Positions 11,001-19,633 of a stretch of DNA of 64,000 nucleotides are shown here, in pieces. The stretch covers positions 1 through 64,000 of the forward strand of contig JBJLBO010000004.1 in NCBI GenBank assembly GCA_045568115.1. Reading direction: 5' to 3'. Every line of letters starts with the position of its first letter. Positions within the stretch are counted from its first letter, which is position 1. Position numbers and translations under genes: made by a program. This stretch comes from MGIIb-O1 sp002457595. Lineage in GTDB: Archaea; Thermoplasmatota; Poseidoniia; Poseidoniales; Thalassarchaeaceae. Under the pieces are notes generated by a model. It made no database searches. It saw only the letters and a program-made list of their open reading frames with translations, and was not told the DNA's origin.

Positions 11001-11128
11001 ATCAGGATAAGGGAACTCAGCCAGGCTGGGATAACGCTCTACCTGGATTCACAGGAGTGATCTCAACTCTAGCTCTCCTTGGAGCAGCAATCGGTGTCGG
11101 ATTATCTGGTCGCCGCAAGAACGACTGA
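8399..11128 (+). CDS. Giant adhesin-like protein, C-terminal part with TSP3 repeats and PGF-CTERM tail
   Basis: This is the continuation of the preceding reading frame after a one-base shift. Frame 2 is open from 8384. The residues encoded from 8399 (YGVSDSYGDGGHAV) match the YGDGGHVITV module of the upstream part near 3555-3600, so the piece belongs to the same protein. A GTG at 8465 could serve as a start but falls in the middle of that module. Further along are TSP3 calcium-binding runs, a lectin-like beta-sandwich domain (about 9195-9735, ending WIDNLQLPS), more TSP3 runs, and a C-terminal LPGF motif, hydrophobic helix and RRK cluster typical of archaeosortase substrates. With the upstream part it makes one polypeptide of over 3,700 residues. 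Confidence 0.85.
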   Translation, partial: YGVSDSYGDGGHAVTVTDSSGNVLCSIADSPSSWSTQSCTFALMSGTADVVVDSDWWPTEGSIDITTPTGVALGPFTWTSSAATTVTTVNELSDTTYPASSPLGTVLDNDDDNDGYNDDVDDCPTQGTAAMPDFNDNDGDGLCDNADLDDDNDGHSDFVDLFPLDALEWLDADGDGIGDNADPDDDNDLVDDTLDAFPYDACASEDFDGDGKPDTLVAGCTTTLVEDLDDDNDLVLDVDDDWPFDQTRSTDTDGDGLADFVNGITPGDSYDFETGAIANTTASWSLSQCTGRGWDNPGSPQGTCTPSALNGPWDVSAVDPIAGVYSLKSPAGTIPGNYGEYHAEVTFTTSGGDITWDWKVSSYLRTSSTYFTDGLKVVVDGVLIDASQHGGCMNGEWCGEDSGSMTWTVGAGTHTIDFFYDHGTSANGGSNEAWIDNLQLPSIFVSINEDLDDDNDGVLDEDDFDSLDKCISVDADGDGIVDDVSTDPDCDAADYTVDDNDDNDAWTDADEIDCGSDPLDNMSVPADYDGDGLCDVVDSDDDNDGTDDDSDAFDFDNTEDTDTDGDTIGDNADPDDDNDGVIDIDDAFPYDSSEWSDYDGDDIGDNTDDDIDGDGVLNDADAFDFDDSEDTDSDGDGLGDNEDPDDDNDGYYDVADAFPYDSSEWSDLDGDDIGDNTDDDIDGDGVLNDADAFDFDPLESNDLDGDGIGDNSDPDDDGDGYNDGLDAFPQLSGEWLDSDGDGIGDNTDLDDDDDGVPDVDDAFSLNPSESSDSDGDGIGDNQDTDDDNDGVSDVDDAFANDADEDTDTDGDGIGNEADADDDNDEVSDALELECGSDPLDSASIPSDIDGDEICDAKDDNDNDGPLANQDKGTQPGWDNALPGFTGVISTLALLGAAIGVGLSGRRKND
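11039..11125 (+). other. PGF-CTERM archaeosortase sorting signal at the adhesin C-terminus
   Basis: The last residues are LPGF, then a hydrophobic stretch rich in Leu, Ala, Gly, Ile and Val of about 20 residues, then the basic SGRRKND end. This tripartite motif-helix-basic layout defines PGF-CTERM proteins, which archaeosortase A cleaves and lipid-anchors in haloarchaea. An ArtA-like gene lies at 28434-29423. Confidence 0.85.
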
Positions 11129-11148
11129 ATTATTTCAGTTGACGAAAA

Positions 11149-11180
11149 CCCGAGCCGGGGGCTTACGCCCTCGGTTCGGG
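11149..11180 (+). terminator. Strong hairpin downstream of the adhesin gene
   Basis: A 14-bp near-perfect inverted repeat has arms at 11149-11162 (CCCGAGCCGGGGGC) and 11167-11180, with a TTAC loop. It lies 20 bases after the adhesin stop codon. There is no following T-run, so it may protect the mRNA 3' end or assist termination rather than act as a bacterial-type intrinsic terminator. Confidence 0.6.
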
Positions 11181-11284
11181 ACCTAATCCGTGTTTGGAAA
11201 TAATTGGCGTTAGCCTTCAGTGTCAGCCTTTGCTCGCACAACCATGATAAGTTGAAGCGTTGGGCTTGAGCCGAAGGTGATTAG

Positions 11285-11671
11285 ATGCCCGGTACAGCTC
11301 GAGTAGAAATTCGTACACTAAAAGTCGGAAGATATGTCGCAATCGATGACAGTGCATACAAGATTCTATCTATTTCCAAATCAAAACCGGGTAAGCATGG
11401 TAGTGCTAAGGCCCGATTAGAACTTGAAGATTTGTTTACAAAACAGAAGCGTTCACATGTTGGAACTGTGACTGACAATATACAAGTCCCTGTTCTTGAG
11501 AAAGGTTCTGCAATCATAACACATGTTCAAGGCAATGAAGTTCATGCTATGGACAATAAATCCTATTCTAATCTAATCCTGCCTGTGGAAGATGGTCTGA
11601 ACCTGCAACCCGGCGGAGAAATCCAATGGGTTGAAGCAATGGGTAGGTACAAGATCACCCGTGACCATTGA
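11285..11671 (+). CDS. Translation factor aIF5A (eIF5A homologue)
   Basis: This 128-residue protein helps ribosomes through difficult peptide bonds such as polyproline. The length and the N-terminal SH3-like/C-terminal OB layout fit archaeal IF5A. The modification loop reads SKPGKHGSAK, with Lys37 in the GKHG position that becomes (deoxy)hypusine. An AGGTGA Shine-Dalgarno sequence at 11275-11280 is four bases before the ATG. A deoxyhypusine hydroxylase-like gene lies at the other end of the window (63234-63713); deoxyhypusine synthase is not in the window. The gene stands alone between the adhesin hairpin and a T-run. Identification is firm. Confidence 0.97.
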   Translation: MPGTARVEIRTLKVGRYVAIDDSAYKILSISKSKPGKHGSAKARLELEDLFTKQKRSHVGTVTDNIQVPVLEKGSAIITHVQGNEVHAMDNKSYSNLILPVEDGLNLQPGGEIQWVEAMGRYKITRDH

Positions 11672-11725
11672 TTGTCAAATCGGAATGAGTTTTGCTTTCT
11701 TCTTGGTGAAGACTATGCAACTACC

Positions 11726-11732
11726 TTTTTTT
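11726..11732 (+). terminator. Oligo-T run downstream of the aIF5A gene
   Basis: Seven consecutive T residues occur 55 bases after the aIF5A stop codon. T-rich stretches are the usual termination signal for archaeal RNA polymerase. No hairpin precedes it. Assigned by position and composition only. Confidence 0.4.
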
Positions 11733-11799
11733 ATCTAGTTGGAATAGATTATCTGTTTGTGGTTCATAGAACCCATGTTGACTCTAAGGGCGTGAAATT

Positions 11800-12738
11800 G
11801 TGGTAGAGAATCAATCAACTCCTTTTCATGCTTGGATAGTTCTTTCAGTTGCTCTTTTCGCAGTCTCTAGCGCGGGGGCAGTCTTTGAAATGATTGAAGA
11901 TATTGCACCTGTGACTAAAGCAGCATGGCGTCTTCAGGCAACTGCACTGGTTCTTCTTCCTCCATTTATTTGGCAATTTAGTAAGGCAGATTCGGAACTG
12001 CGTTCAAAATGGTCGTCTAACCTAGGTCTTCTCGCACTATCTGGATTATTCCTCTGTTTGCATTTTGGTTCTTGGTTGATTTCTCTTGATCATACAACTT
12101 TGACTCATAGTCTTCTTTTTGTCACAGCCCACCCTCTTGTCATTATCGTTGGAATGTGGTTATTTCGACGCCCAGCAACTTCCAGACAAACAGTTGGCGC
12201 TGTTACGGGGTTCATCGGCGCCAGTGTAGTAATCCTTGGCGGAGGTAGCGAGGCAGGCGTGACAATTTATGGTGATGCGCTTGCATTCATAGGAGCAGTA
12301 ACCGTTGTTGGTTATCTGGTAATAGGTAGGATGGTTAGGGGTTGGATGCCACTATTCCTCTATGCCTTCCCTGTGACTTTAGTAGCTGCAATAACACTGA
12401 CAATTTGGGCAACTATGAGTGAAGGAGCAAGTTTTAATTTTGATTCAATGAATGGTGCTTTTGGCTGGACAAGTGCGGCTTGGATAGTCTATGTGGGATA
12501 TCTCGCACTTGGCCCAGGTCTTGCAGGTCATACAGGGATAAATGCGGTACTGCGCTGGATCCCTCCACTGATTATCTCTATGTTTTTGGTCATGGAACCA
12601 GTAGTTGGTTCAATTATTGGTTGGCTGTTAGGTGTGGATGTTATCCCTAGTACATGGACTATATTAGGGGGTATTTTGATGATATCCGGTCTTGCTTTGG
12701 TGACTATTGAATCTGATTCTTCTGAATACAGTAGTTGA
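11800..12738 (+). CDS. EamA/DMT-family membrane transporter
   Basis: This 312-residue integral membrane protein has about ten hydrophobic segments arranged as two five-helix halves, as in the drug/metabolite transporter superfamily. The N-terminal half holds the usual Trp-Arg pair (KAAWRLQA), and the second half includes the GPGLAGHTGINAVLRW segment near the end of EamA domains. It probably exports a small metabolite or amino acid; the substrate cannot be read from sequence. The start is GTG at 11800. The 3' end lies just upstream of surE (stop 12738, surE start 12764), so co-transcription is likely. Confidence 0.85.
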   Translation: MVENQSTPFHAWIVLSVALFAVSSAGAVFEMIEDIAPVTKAAWRLQATALVLLPPFIWQFSKADSELRSKWSSNLGLLALSGLFLCLHFGSWLISLDHTTLTHSLLFVTAHPLVIIVGMWLFRRPATSRQTVGAVTGFIGASVVILGGGSEAGVTIYGDALAFIGAVTVVGYLVIGRMVRGWMPLFLYAFPVTLVAAITLTIWATMSEGASFNFDSMNGAFGWTSAAWIVYVGYLALGPGLAGHTGINAVLRWIPPLIISMFLVMEPVVGSIIGWLLGVDVIPSTWTILGGILMISGLALVTIESDSSEYSS

Positions 12739-12763
12739 TGTATTAGTTGTTACTCGCGCGTCT

Positions 12764-13693
12764 GTGAAGCGGCCAACACTATTCCTGACCAATGATGATG
12801 GCTTAGAAGCGCCTGGTCTTGTATCATTAATCGAAGGTTTGCATAAAACAGGTTTTCCTATAATTGTCATGGCTCCGGCTCGTCAACAATCAGCCTCAGG
12901 TATGCGGATTTCCTTGCGCCATGATTTGAAATTCGAGGATAGAGAGGACTTAGCAAGACAAATCAGAATTCCTGGAGGGCCTGAACTGAAGATGTTCTCA
13001 TTGGATGGGACTCCATGTGATTGTGTCATAGTTGCTCTCGATGGAGGGATAAAACATTGGACTCCTGATTTGATTCCAGCCCTTTGCATTTCAGGAATTA
13101 ATAATGGCCCTAATCTTTCAGTTGATGTGATGCATTCTGGTACCGTTTCTGCGGCTAGAGAAGCAGGCTTGTACGGTCTTCCTTCAATAGCCACTAGTCT
13201 TGCTACATATGAACACGAAAACTACCAAGAATCTGTGGAAGCAACCATCCAAGTCATAGAAGCATGTGTTGCAGTTCTGCCTCAAGAATCAATAAATCTT
13301 CTTCGTCCATCTGGTACTCTAGAAAATAGTGATGCGACCAATATTCATGAAGAAATCATCTCTGCTTTTTCTCATGGGAATTTGATGTTAAACATCAATG
13401 TCCCTCAAGTATGGAGAAATGGATTCCAAACAGTCCCTCTTGGTGCACGCTGGTATCATAATGCAATAGATATGTCTGATTCAGAGCACATGGGTGTGGC
13501 TTACGAAGTCGGTGCTGCGCGAATTGTAGACGAGGATATCCCCAATACAGATTGTAATGCAATTAATGCAGGCTCGGTAGCCGTCACACCTCTTTCTTGT
13601 TGGCCAAATAATCATCCACTTGGGTTATCCGAATCTCTTCTTGAATCAGCAACTAGTGCCGGGTCTGACGGTTTGCCTAATTGGCTATCTTGA
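12764..13693 (+). CDS. surE: 5'/3'-nucleotidase SurE
   Basis: SurE is a metal-dependent nucleoside monophosphate phosphatase of the cytoplasm. The N-terminal TLFLTNDDG motif supplies the metal-binding Asp pair; later come DGTPCDCV, the SGINNGPN loop and HSGTVSAAREA, all SurE signatures, and VTPLS near the C-terminus. The chosen GTG at 12764 gives MKRPTLFLTNDDG, matching the family N-terminus; an in-frame TTG at 12707 would add 19 residues inside the transporter gene. At 309 residues it is slightly longer than the usual 250-270. It converges on trmY with a 9-base overlap. Confidence 0.93.
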   Translation: MKRPTLFLTNDDGLEAPGLVSLIEGLHKTGFPIIVMAPARQQSASGMRISLRHDLKFEDREDLARQIRIPGGPELKMFSLDGTPCDCVIVALDGGIKHWTPDLIPALCISGINNGPNLSVDVMHSGTVSAAREAGLYGLPSIATSLATYEHENYQESVEATIQVIEACVAVLPQESINLLRPSGTLENSDATNIHEEIISAFSHGNLMLNINVPQVWRNGFQTVPLGARWYHNAIDMSDSEHMGVAYEVGAARIVDEDIPNTDCNAINAGSVAVTPLSCWPNNHPLGLSESLLESATSAGSDGLPNWLS

Positions 13694-14275
13694 GTCCAAT
13701 AGATGGTGTACAATAGTTATGCAGGCATGTCCTTGAAGCCAATTCCCGCCCAAATTAATTTTTGGATATGATTCCAAAATTTCTTTCTCATCTGTATTAT
13801 AGGCAAGGTGATCAGATAATATGAATCCAACTTTTTGTTCATCTTCCACGGACTCAAATCCACTACCTCTAGCATCTAAGACGTATGTTGAGACTCCTTC
13901 GCGCTCCCATTCAGTCAATGTGTTAGCTAAATTTCCCCCCGTGTCGAAAATACCCTGAGTGACTTCATCAAAAACACCAATTGGAGGGATAGGCCTCTTT
14001 AGAATAGCTTTGATTTGTCCCCCAATGGATCTTTCATCAGGGCGAACTCCTGCTAGTCTCTCTCCGTTGAACCATATTCTTCTGTCCGGACCAGGTCCTC
14101 CGCATAGGTGCAATATAATGTCGGAATCTCGCCTAATTCCATGCGATACAAAAAGTACAGAATTAATGGCACGGATTAGAACATCCATTCTACCGGAATC
14201 ACCGGCTAAATCATTTAGATTCAACTTACCCGAACTAGGTGCAAGATGGCCAATAATGGCGAAGCGCCGATTCAT
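13685..14275 (-). CDS. trmY: tRNA (pseudouridine(54)-N1)-methyltransferase TrmY
   Basis: TrmY is a SPOUT-class, SAM-dependent enzyme that methylates pseudouridine 54 in the archaeal tRNA T-loop, producing m1-pseudouridine. Family hallmarks are GRMDVLIRAINSVLFVSHG, IRRDSDI, the GVRPDERSIGG segment and the C-terminal knot region with LGGNWLQGHACITIVHH. The ATG at 14275 gives MNRRFAIIGHLAP, which fits the family start and leaves four bases after the SRP54 stop; a longer start at 14305 would overlap SRP54. It is co-directional with and downstream of srp54, probably in one transcript. Confidence 0.92.
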   Translation of the reverse strand: MNRRFAIIGHLAPSSGKLNLNDLAGDSGRMDVLIRAINSVLFVSHGIRRDSDIILHLCGGPGPDRRIWFNGERLAGVRPDERSIGGQIKAILKRPIPPIGVFDEVTQGIFDTGGNLANTLTEWEREGVSTYVLDARGSGFESVEDEQKVGFILSDHLAYNTDEKEILESYPKINLGGNWLQGHACITIVHHLLDSR

Positions 14276-14279
14276 ACAA

Positions 14280-15635
14280 TCAGCCCATGCCAAGGTCGAT
14301 GTCATCTACATCCATCATTGACTGCATCTGTCGGCGCATTCTTCGGTCGCCTTTCATCCCCTTCATCATCTTCTTACTTCGATTCCATTGGTTCAGAAGT
14401 TCTTTCACATCTTTTTCTGAAGTACCCGAACCTCTTGCAATTCTTCTGATACGCTGTGATTTGAGAAGTTGAGGTTCATCTTTCTCTTCTTGGGTCATGG
14501 AATCCATAATTACTCGGTATTTTGCTAGGTTACCTTGCATCTGTTTCTTTTGTCCCGCAGACATTGAACCCATTCCGAACATGCCATCTGGTAGGTGTGA
14601 AAGTATACGGTCAACCGTTCCAATTTTGCTCATCATTTCCATTTGAGTATACATGTCTGTAAGGGTGAATCTCCCTGACATCAAACGTTGAGTTAATCGA
14701 ATTGCTTCTTCTTGGTCAAGGTCTTCAGGTGCTAAATCAATCAGACCTTTGATATCGCCCATTCCTAGAAGTCTTGAGATGAATCTATCTGACTCAAATT
14801 TCTCAAGATCATGAACACGTTCACCTTCTCCGACGAAAACGATAGGAGCTCCTGTTGTTGCTACTGCGCTAAGTGCACCACCGCCCCGAGCAGTTCCATC
14901 GAGTTTAGTAACAATAGTTCCCGTGACTCCTACAAGTTCGTGGAATGTTTGCGCAACTGGTCCTGCGGCCTGTCCTACTTGTGCATCAATAACTAGGAAT
15001 CTTTCTGTGGCATTTGCGATTTCAGCAATTCGCACAAGTTCGTCCCTTAATTCTTCATCGAGACTATCTCGGCCTGCAGTGTCGATAATCAGAACGTCAG
15101 CCGTCCCCACAGCTTTGATTCCGTTACGCACAATCTTAGTAGCATCCTTCTCATCAGGTTCACCATATACTTCAACAGGTGAATCCTCTAACAATTGTTG
15201 TAGTTGAGCATAGGCACCAGGGCGATGTACATCGGCTTCAATTACAGCAACTTTGACTCCGTGATGCTTTCTCCACCACTCTGCAATTTTTGCAGTGGTC
15301 GTAGTCTTACCTTGTCCATACAAACCAACCATTAGGACGGTTTCATTATGCGGCCTTATTTCTCGTGCAGGTCCTAGTAATCTAACCAATTCCGTGTAAA
15401 TCAAGTTCATTGCATGAGTTTCGAGTTTTACTCCTGGACGAGCCTCTTCTTCAATCAGACGTCTTTCAATACGTTCTGTAAGCTCTTTTGCTTGACGTAC
15501 ATTGAAATCGGCTTCTAAAAGAGCCCGTCTTAGTGTACGAGATAATTCACGAACAGTTTCCTCGTCAACTTCTCTTTTTCCCCTGAGAAGACCAACCGAA
15601 CCGAGGATTCGTTGCTTCAGACCCTCAAGTGCCAT
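14280..15635 (-). CDS. srp54: Signal recognition particle protein SRP54
   Basis: This GTPase binds signal sequences on nascent chains and the SRP RNA and docks at the FtsY receptor. The N domain (about 1-90) is followed by the G domain with P-loop GLYGQGKTTTTAK, DTAGRDS (G3) and TKLDGTARGGGALS (G4 and after), then the Met-rich M domain with GMFGMGS and an RRIARGSGTS RNA-binding segment. The ATG at 15635 (MALEGLKQRI) yields 451 residues, the usual archaeal size; an upstream in-frame ATG at 15686 would add 17 non-conserved residues. It is upstream of trmY on the same strand. Confidence 0.95.
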   Translation of the reverse strand: MALEGLKQRILGSVGLLRGKREVDEETVRELSRTLRRALLEADFNVRQAKELTERIERRLIEEEARPGVKLETHAMNLIYTELVRLLGPAREIRPHNETVLMVGLYGQGKTTTTAKIAEWWRKHHGVKVAVIEADVHRPGAYAQLQQLLEDSPVEVYGEPDEKDATKIVRNGIKAVGTADVLIIDTAGRDSLDEELRDELVRIAEIANATERFLVIDAQVGQAAGPVAQTFHELVGVTGTIVTKLDGTARGGGALSAVATTGAPIVFVGEGERVHDLEKFESDRFISRLLGMGDIKGLIDLAPEDLDQEEAIRLTQRLMSGRFTLTDMYTQMEMMSKIGTVDRILSHLPDGMFGMGSMSAGQKKQMQGNLAKYRVIMDSMTQEEKDEPQLLKSQRIRRIARGSGTSEKDVKELLNQWNRSKKMMKGMKGDRRMRRQMQSMMDVDDIDLGMG

Positions 15636-15750
15636 GTGGTGTGGTGCTATGCGTGTGGTTTGAACGTTATCGGACGTAGAGGGCATGATTCGGTGTACTG
15701 TGTTATGTTTTCACCCGTTGGACTGAAATGATACGTGCCTTGGGAGGTTC

Positions 15751-16542
15751 ATGGCAGGAGTGCCACTTCCTATGTTTCAGATGCAGTTAGCATTTGCAAT
15801 AGGGCTCGCTGGCATTTACTTTGGCTGGCGAGGGGCCATGGCTCGGATGACAGGTTTTTACGATCTTTCAGGTGCATTCAAATCTCTTGTTATTGGTATT
15901 ATTTCAGGAGCTTTTGCTGCAGCAGCAATAGACGCTCTAATTCTAATTAGCATTCGAAATGAGGAACTTAATATCATTGAGATATCATTCATTGCATTAT
16001 TGATTGCCATGGCAGAATCTGCATTTACATTATTCCTTTTGGGACGCCCAAAAACAGTAGGTCTGCGGGCCAGTGCTCCTTATGGATGGACGCTCGGATT
16101 AGGAATCGGGTCCATGCGTGCAGCTTATCTCAATGTCCGTTTATTTGACGACCAGACGTGGGGCGTAACCGGCTTTGATCCGATTAACGTCCTTGTGGCT
16201 TTTCTCATCACAATTACTGCTTGTCTTGGACATGCTATGATAGCAGCTTGGCAAGGCTCGAGAATTGTCGAAAACCAGCGTGGAAGAACTTTCTTCACTT
16301 CTTCATTGGCACGGGTTCTACTGATATTAGGTACTGTATTTGCTGTATTTAATCCATTATTGCTTCTTTTAGTAGCTCCTGCAATTCCTTTATTTTGGGA
16401 GAAATCACAGAAGGAATGGCTTGCAGATGGGTTGACACCATCTGCTAAGCAAGCATATCGTAGAACGGTTAGAGGATCAAGCCGTCATGCCGATGCAGCA
16501 GCAAAAAGAAAACGTGGCCAGAGAGTTAATGAAGAAGAATGA
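15751..16542 (+). CDS. Unknown polytopic membrane protein
   Basis: The family is not recognised. The 263-residue protein has about six or seven hydrophobic segments from residue 8 to about 215, a conserved-looking PYGWTLGLGIGSMRAAY stretch in the middle, and a highly basic hydrophilic tail (SSRHADAAAKRKRGQR) that is probably cytoplasmic. No catalytic motif (no EExxR or HExxH) is visible. A GGGAGGT sequence at 15742-15748 lies just before the ATG. It lies between divergent srp54 and the downstream trkA-trkH pair, with a 97-base gap before trkA containing a TATA-like box, so it is probably transcribed separately. Confidence 0.8.
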   Translation: MAGVPLPMFQMQLAFAIGLAGIYFGWRGAMARMTGFYDLSGAFKSLVIGIISGAFAAAAIDALILISIRNEELNIIEISFIALLIAMAESAFTLFLLGRPKTVGLRASAPYGWTLGLGIGSMRAAYLNVRLFDDQTWGVTGFDPINVLVAFLITITACLGHAMIAAWQGSRIVENQRGRTFFTSSLARVLLILGTVFAVFNPLLLLLVAPAIPLFWEKSQKEWLADGLTPSAKQAYRRTVRGSSRHADAAAKRKRGQRVNEEE

Positions 16543-16605
16543 AAACTCTTCTGGAAATTAGCCACTCAGTCCCTCATTGATTGATAAATGGCTTCTGAAG
16601 AAGTC

Positions 16606-16615
16606 ATAATTATAT
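16606..16615 (+). promoter_or_regulatory. TATA-like box upstream of trkA
   Basis: ATAATTATAT lies 25 bases before the trkA ATG. Archaeal TATA boxes sit about 25 bases ahead of the transcription start, so this box predicts a leaderless or nearly leaderless trkA-trkH transcript. It is assigned by sequence and position only. Confidence 0.5.
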
Positions 16616-16639
16616 CCCCCGTCTAGAGGAATTAGTACA

Positions 16640-18058
16640 ATGCGAGTCATCATAGCTGGTGCTGGTGAAGTTGGAAGAGGTGTTGCCAAGGCTCTCCGAG
16701 CAGAAAAAAGACAGGTTGCTTTAGTCGATCCTGACCCTGTAGCGATTAACGAATCTCAATCAATTGATTGTTTACTGATTACTGGAAACGCCCTTTCTCG
16801 TGATTCATTATTGAGAGCCGGGATTAATGACGCAGAGATTGTTGTTCTCTGTACCAATAACGACGAGGTCAATCTTCTAGGTTGTGCTTTTGCTAAGCGA
16901 GTTTATTCCGAACAAGTTGGTGATAGGGCTACTCGAGGGTTGACAACTATTGCTACAATCCGTGATCCTACTTTACTAGATAAAAATAGAGGTGCAGGTC
17001 CGTTAGAAAGATGGACTAGGGCCGATCATGTTGTTTGTGCCTCTGATGATATTGTCAAACAGTTAGCTGCAGGTCTTCTAGCGCCCTCTGTTGAAGAAAT
17101 ACTACCTCTAGGTGACAATGCTTGGATTGCTGTCGCTGAAGTAATGCCAAATTCAGCTTTAATTGGTAAAACTACAGGGGAAGTAGACCAATGGATAGTC
17201 AATATCCCTTCTGTTTATGGGATTAAGTCAGGTGAAGATAAAGGTATTTTGGTTAGTGGTAGTGAAGTAATTCAGGAAGGCGATATGTTGTGTTTTGTAG
17301 CCCGATCTACTGAAGAGTTCCTAACAATTACAACAGGTTCTGGACTTCAAGATCCAGAGTGGCCTGAATCTCCTTTGGTTGCTATATTCGGCGCTACTAA
17401 ATTCGGAAAGAAATTGGCGTCTCACTACTTGGAGAGTGGGGCTGAAGTTGTTGTAATAGAACCCGATCTTGATTCCGCAAATGAGTTGGTGGGGTCAACT
17501 ACAGGCAATAGTAAACGTCTAGATGTGATTCATGGTGATCCTCAAGATGAAGAACTCCTTAGGGAATTAAGTATAGATACGTATGATGTTGCAATAGCTG
17601 CTCTAAAAGACGATAATTTGAACATAGCTATTTCTATGCGAGCCAAGGATAAGGGAGTTGCTCGAACAGGATTGATTCTCAAAGACAGAGCACTTGTTGA
17701 GGCAGTTCAGAGAATAGGTTTGACGCGTCCTGTTAGTAGAAGGCATGTCACTGTCATTTCAATATTGAAGTCAATCCACATGAATGTCCCTGGTGCTTAC
17801 CAAGTTATCCCACAGCTCCCAGATATCATTTCGATTTCCGCCGCCATCAGTCATCAATCCTATTTTATTGGTCGTACTATTCAGGAGGCGGAGAAAAAAC
17901 TAGGTTGCAGGATTGTCATGGTTGAGAAAGAAGATGATTCTGGAATTATCCAAATTCTAAATCCCTCAGATGTGGATATATTAAATGCGGGCGATAAAGT
18001 ACTTGTTTTCCTTAAACGTGATGACATGAAATATGTGGAGAAAACTCTGGGGAGTTGA
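16640..18058 (+). CDS. trkA: Trk potassium uptake regulatory subunit TrkA
   Basis: This peripheral cytoplasmic subunit binds nucleotides and gates the TrkH channel. The 472 residues hold two RCK units: an N-terminal Rossmann fold beginning VIIAGAGEVGRG, a first TrkA_C region (about 135-230), a second Rossmann fold starting VAIFGATKFG (about 247) and a second C-terminal TrkA_C domain. The acidic ends of the nucleotide-binding strands (ALVDPD, VVIEPD) favour NAD(H)-type ligands. It is three bases upstream of trkH, forming a clear two-gene operon. Function follows from family and neighbour. Confidence 0.95.
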   Translation: MRVIIAGAGEVGRGVAKALRAEKRQVALVDPDPVAINESQSIDCLLITGNALSRDSLLRAGINDAEIVVLCTNNDEVNLLGCAFAKRVYSEQVGDRATRGLTTIATIRDPTLLDKNRGAGPLERWTRADHVVCASDDIVKQLAAGLLAPSVEEILPLGDNAWIAVAEVMPNSALIGKTTGEVDQWIVNIPSVYGIKSGEDKGILVSGSEVIQEGDMLCFVARSTEEFLTITTGSGLQDPEWPESPLVAIFGATKFGKKLASHYLESGAEVVVIEPDLDSANELVGSTTGNSKRLDVIHGDPQDEELLRELSIDTYDVAIAALKDDNLNIAISMRAKDKGVARTGLILKDRALVEAVQRIGLTRPVSRRHVTVISILKSIHMNVPGAYQVIPQLPDIISISAAISHQSYFIGRTIQEAEKKLGCRIVMVEKEDDSGIIQILNPSDVDILNAGDKVLVFLKRDDMKYVEKTLGS

Positions 18059-18061
18059 ACG

Positions 18062-19633
18062 ATGCGCTGGGACGTAATCGGCCTCGTAATCGGCTGGACG
18101 CTACGAATTTTCTCCATTCCTTTGGCTGTCGTAGGAGCATATTCGATTTATTCTGATGGATGGGATTATGCTCTGAAAACCTATGCAATCGCGTTATTAA
18201 TCGCCTTTGGGTTGAGTCAGTGGTTATTTTCTAAGTCATCTGGTTTCGAAGTAAGCAGCAGAGTAAGGGATAGGGAAGCATTCGCAGCGGTGGCGCTTGG
18301 ATGGCCTCCGGTAGTTTTGCTGGGGGCAATTCCTTTCTGGCTAGGTGGCATGTTCTACGGCCCGTTCGAGTTCATAGCCGATGAAGCGACATTTATCGAA
18401 ATGATGAGCGGGGCTTTACACGCTTGGTTCGAATCGATGTCAGGATTCACAACTACTGGCGCATCCATAATTGATTCTTCAACTAGCCCAGTTTGTTCCG
18501 GAGAATTTGACGGAGATTGTGTGGGCAGTCAGAAGAGCAGTCTGCTACTTTGGCGCTCATTGTCACAGTGGATTGGTGGAATGGGAGTAATTATGCTAGG
18601 TTTGCTAATTTTCTCTAAGGCTCTAGGTGGAGGGATGGCTCTCGCGAGAGCGGAATTGACTGGTCCAACCGTATCTAATCTGAGTACTACCTTGGAGGGA
18701 ACCGCTCGCAAACTTTGGGCAATTTACATCATTCTGACAGTAATCGAAGGTTTACTGCTCTACCAATTTACAGACATGGGATCTTTTGACGCTTTGAATT
18801 ATGCCTTGACTACGATGCCATCTGGTGGCTTTGGAACCAGTGATATGGGGATTATGGCTTTTGATGATTCATTGATTGAATCCATAATCATGGTTTTTAT
18901 GATACTTACTTGCATCAATTTCAGTCTCCTATATTTTGCAATTTCAGGAAGGTGGAGTGAGGTTTGGAAGGACGAAGAGCTCCGCACATATCTGCTAATT
19001 ATATTCGTCGCTTGGCTTGCTATGGCATTCAACCTCAGTAGAGCCACAGATTACTCTCTGACAGAATCTATACGCCACTCATTATTCCAGTCTATTTCGA
19101 TATCAAGTACTGGATATTCAAGTGCAAATTTCTCTGAATGGCCAGTCTTCAGCCAATTTGTTCTCCTTTTATTGATGATAATTGGAGCTAGTGCTGGTTC
19201 AACTGGTGGTGGACTGAAGGTACTTAGGATACGTATCGCCTTCGAATTGGCAAAGCGTGAGGTCATTCGAATCATTCAGCCAAAGAAGGTAATCGCGATT
19301 CGTTTTAATGAAAATGTGGTCGACGAGAGACGAATCTGGATTATTCTCGGTATGGTTAGCTCTTGGATGGTTTTGGTGACCGCATCTATGTTGACGATTT
19401 CCTTCCTTGAGCCAAACCTGTCTCTAACCGATGTATCTTCCGTATCCATATCTCTATTGGGTAATACGGGTCCAGCATTGGGTTCCTTCGGTCCTGCTAA
19501 CGCAGCCTCTACATGGTCTGATTTGAATCCGTTATCGATGTTTGTATCGACGATTTTAATGTGGCTCGGGCGTCTTGAACTTCTGACAGTTCTCGTTCTA
19601 TTACATCCAAGAACTTGGAGTAGTAGCAATTAG
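18062..19633 (+). CDS. trkH: Trk potassium transporter membrane subunit TrkH
   Basis: This is the ion-conducting membrane subunit for potassium uptake. The 523-residue polytopic protein has the four pore-loop repeats of the SKT superfamily, seen as SGFTTTGAS, MPSGGFGTSDMG, SISSTGYSSANF and LLGNTGPALG, each with the selectivity-filter glycine. Another hallmark is GGMGVIMLG after the first pore region. It follows trkA directly. Its 3' end overlaps the convergent rfcL stop by four bases. Confidence 0.95.
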   Translation: MRWDVIGLVIGWTLRIFSIPLAVVGAYSIYSDGWDYALKTYAIALLIAFGLSQWLFSKSSGFEVSSRVRDREAFAAVALGWPPVVLLGAIPFWLGGMFYGPFEFIADEATFIEMMSGALHAWFESMSGFTTTGASIIDSSTSPVCSGEFDGDCVGSQKSSLLLWRSLSQWIGGMGVIMLGLLIFSKALGGGMALARAELTGPTVSNLSTTLEGTARKLWAIYIILTVIEGLLLYQFTDMGSFDALNYALTTMPSGGFGTSDMGIMAFDDSLIESIIMVFMILTCINFSLLYFAISGRWSEVWKDEELRTYLLIIFVAWLAMAFNLSRATDYSLTESIRHSLFQSISISSTGYSSANFSEWPVFSQFVLLLLMIIGASAGSTGGGLKVLRIRIAFELAKREVIRIIQPKKVIAIRFNENVVDERRIWIILGMVSSWMVLVTASMLTISFLEPNLSLTDVSSVSISLLGNTGPALGSFGPANAASTWSDLNPLSMFVSTILMWLGRLELLTVLVLLHPRTWSSSN

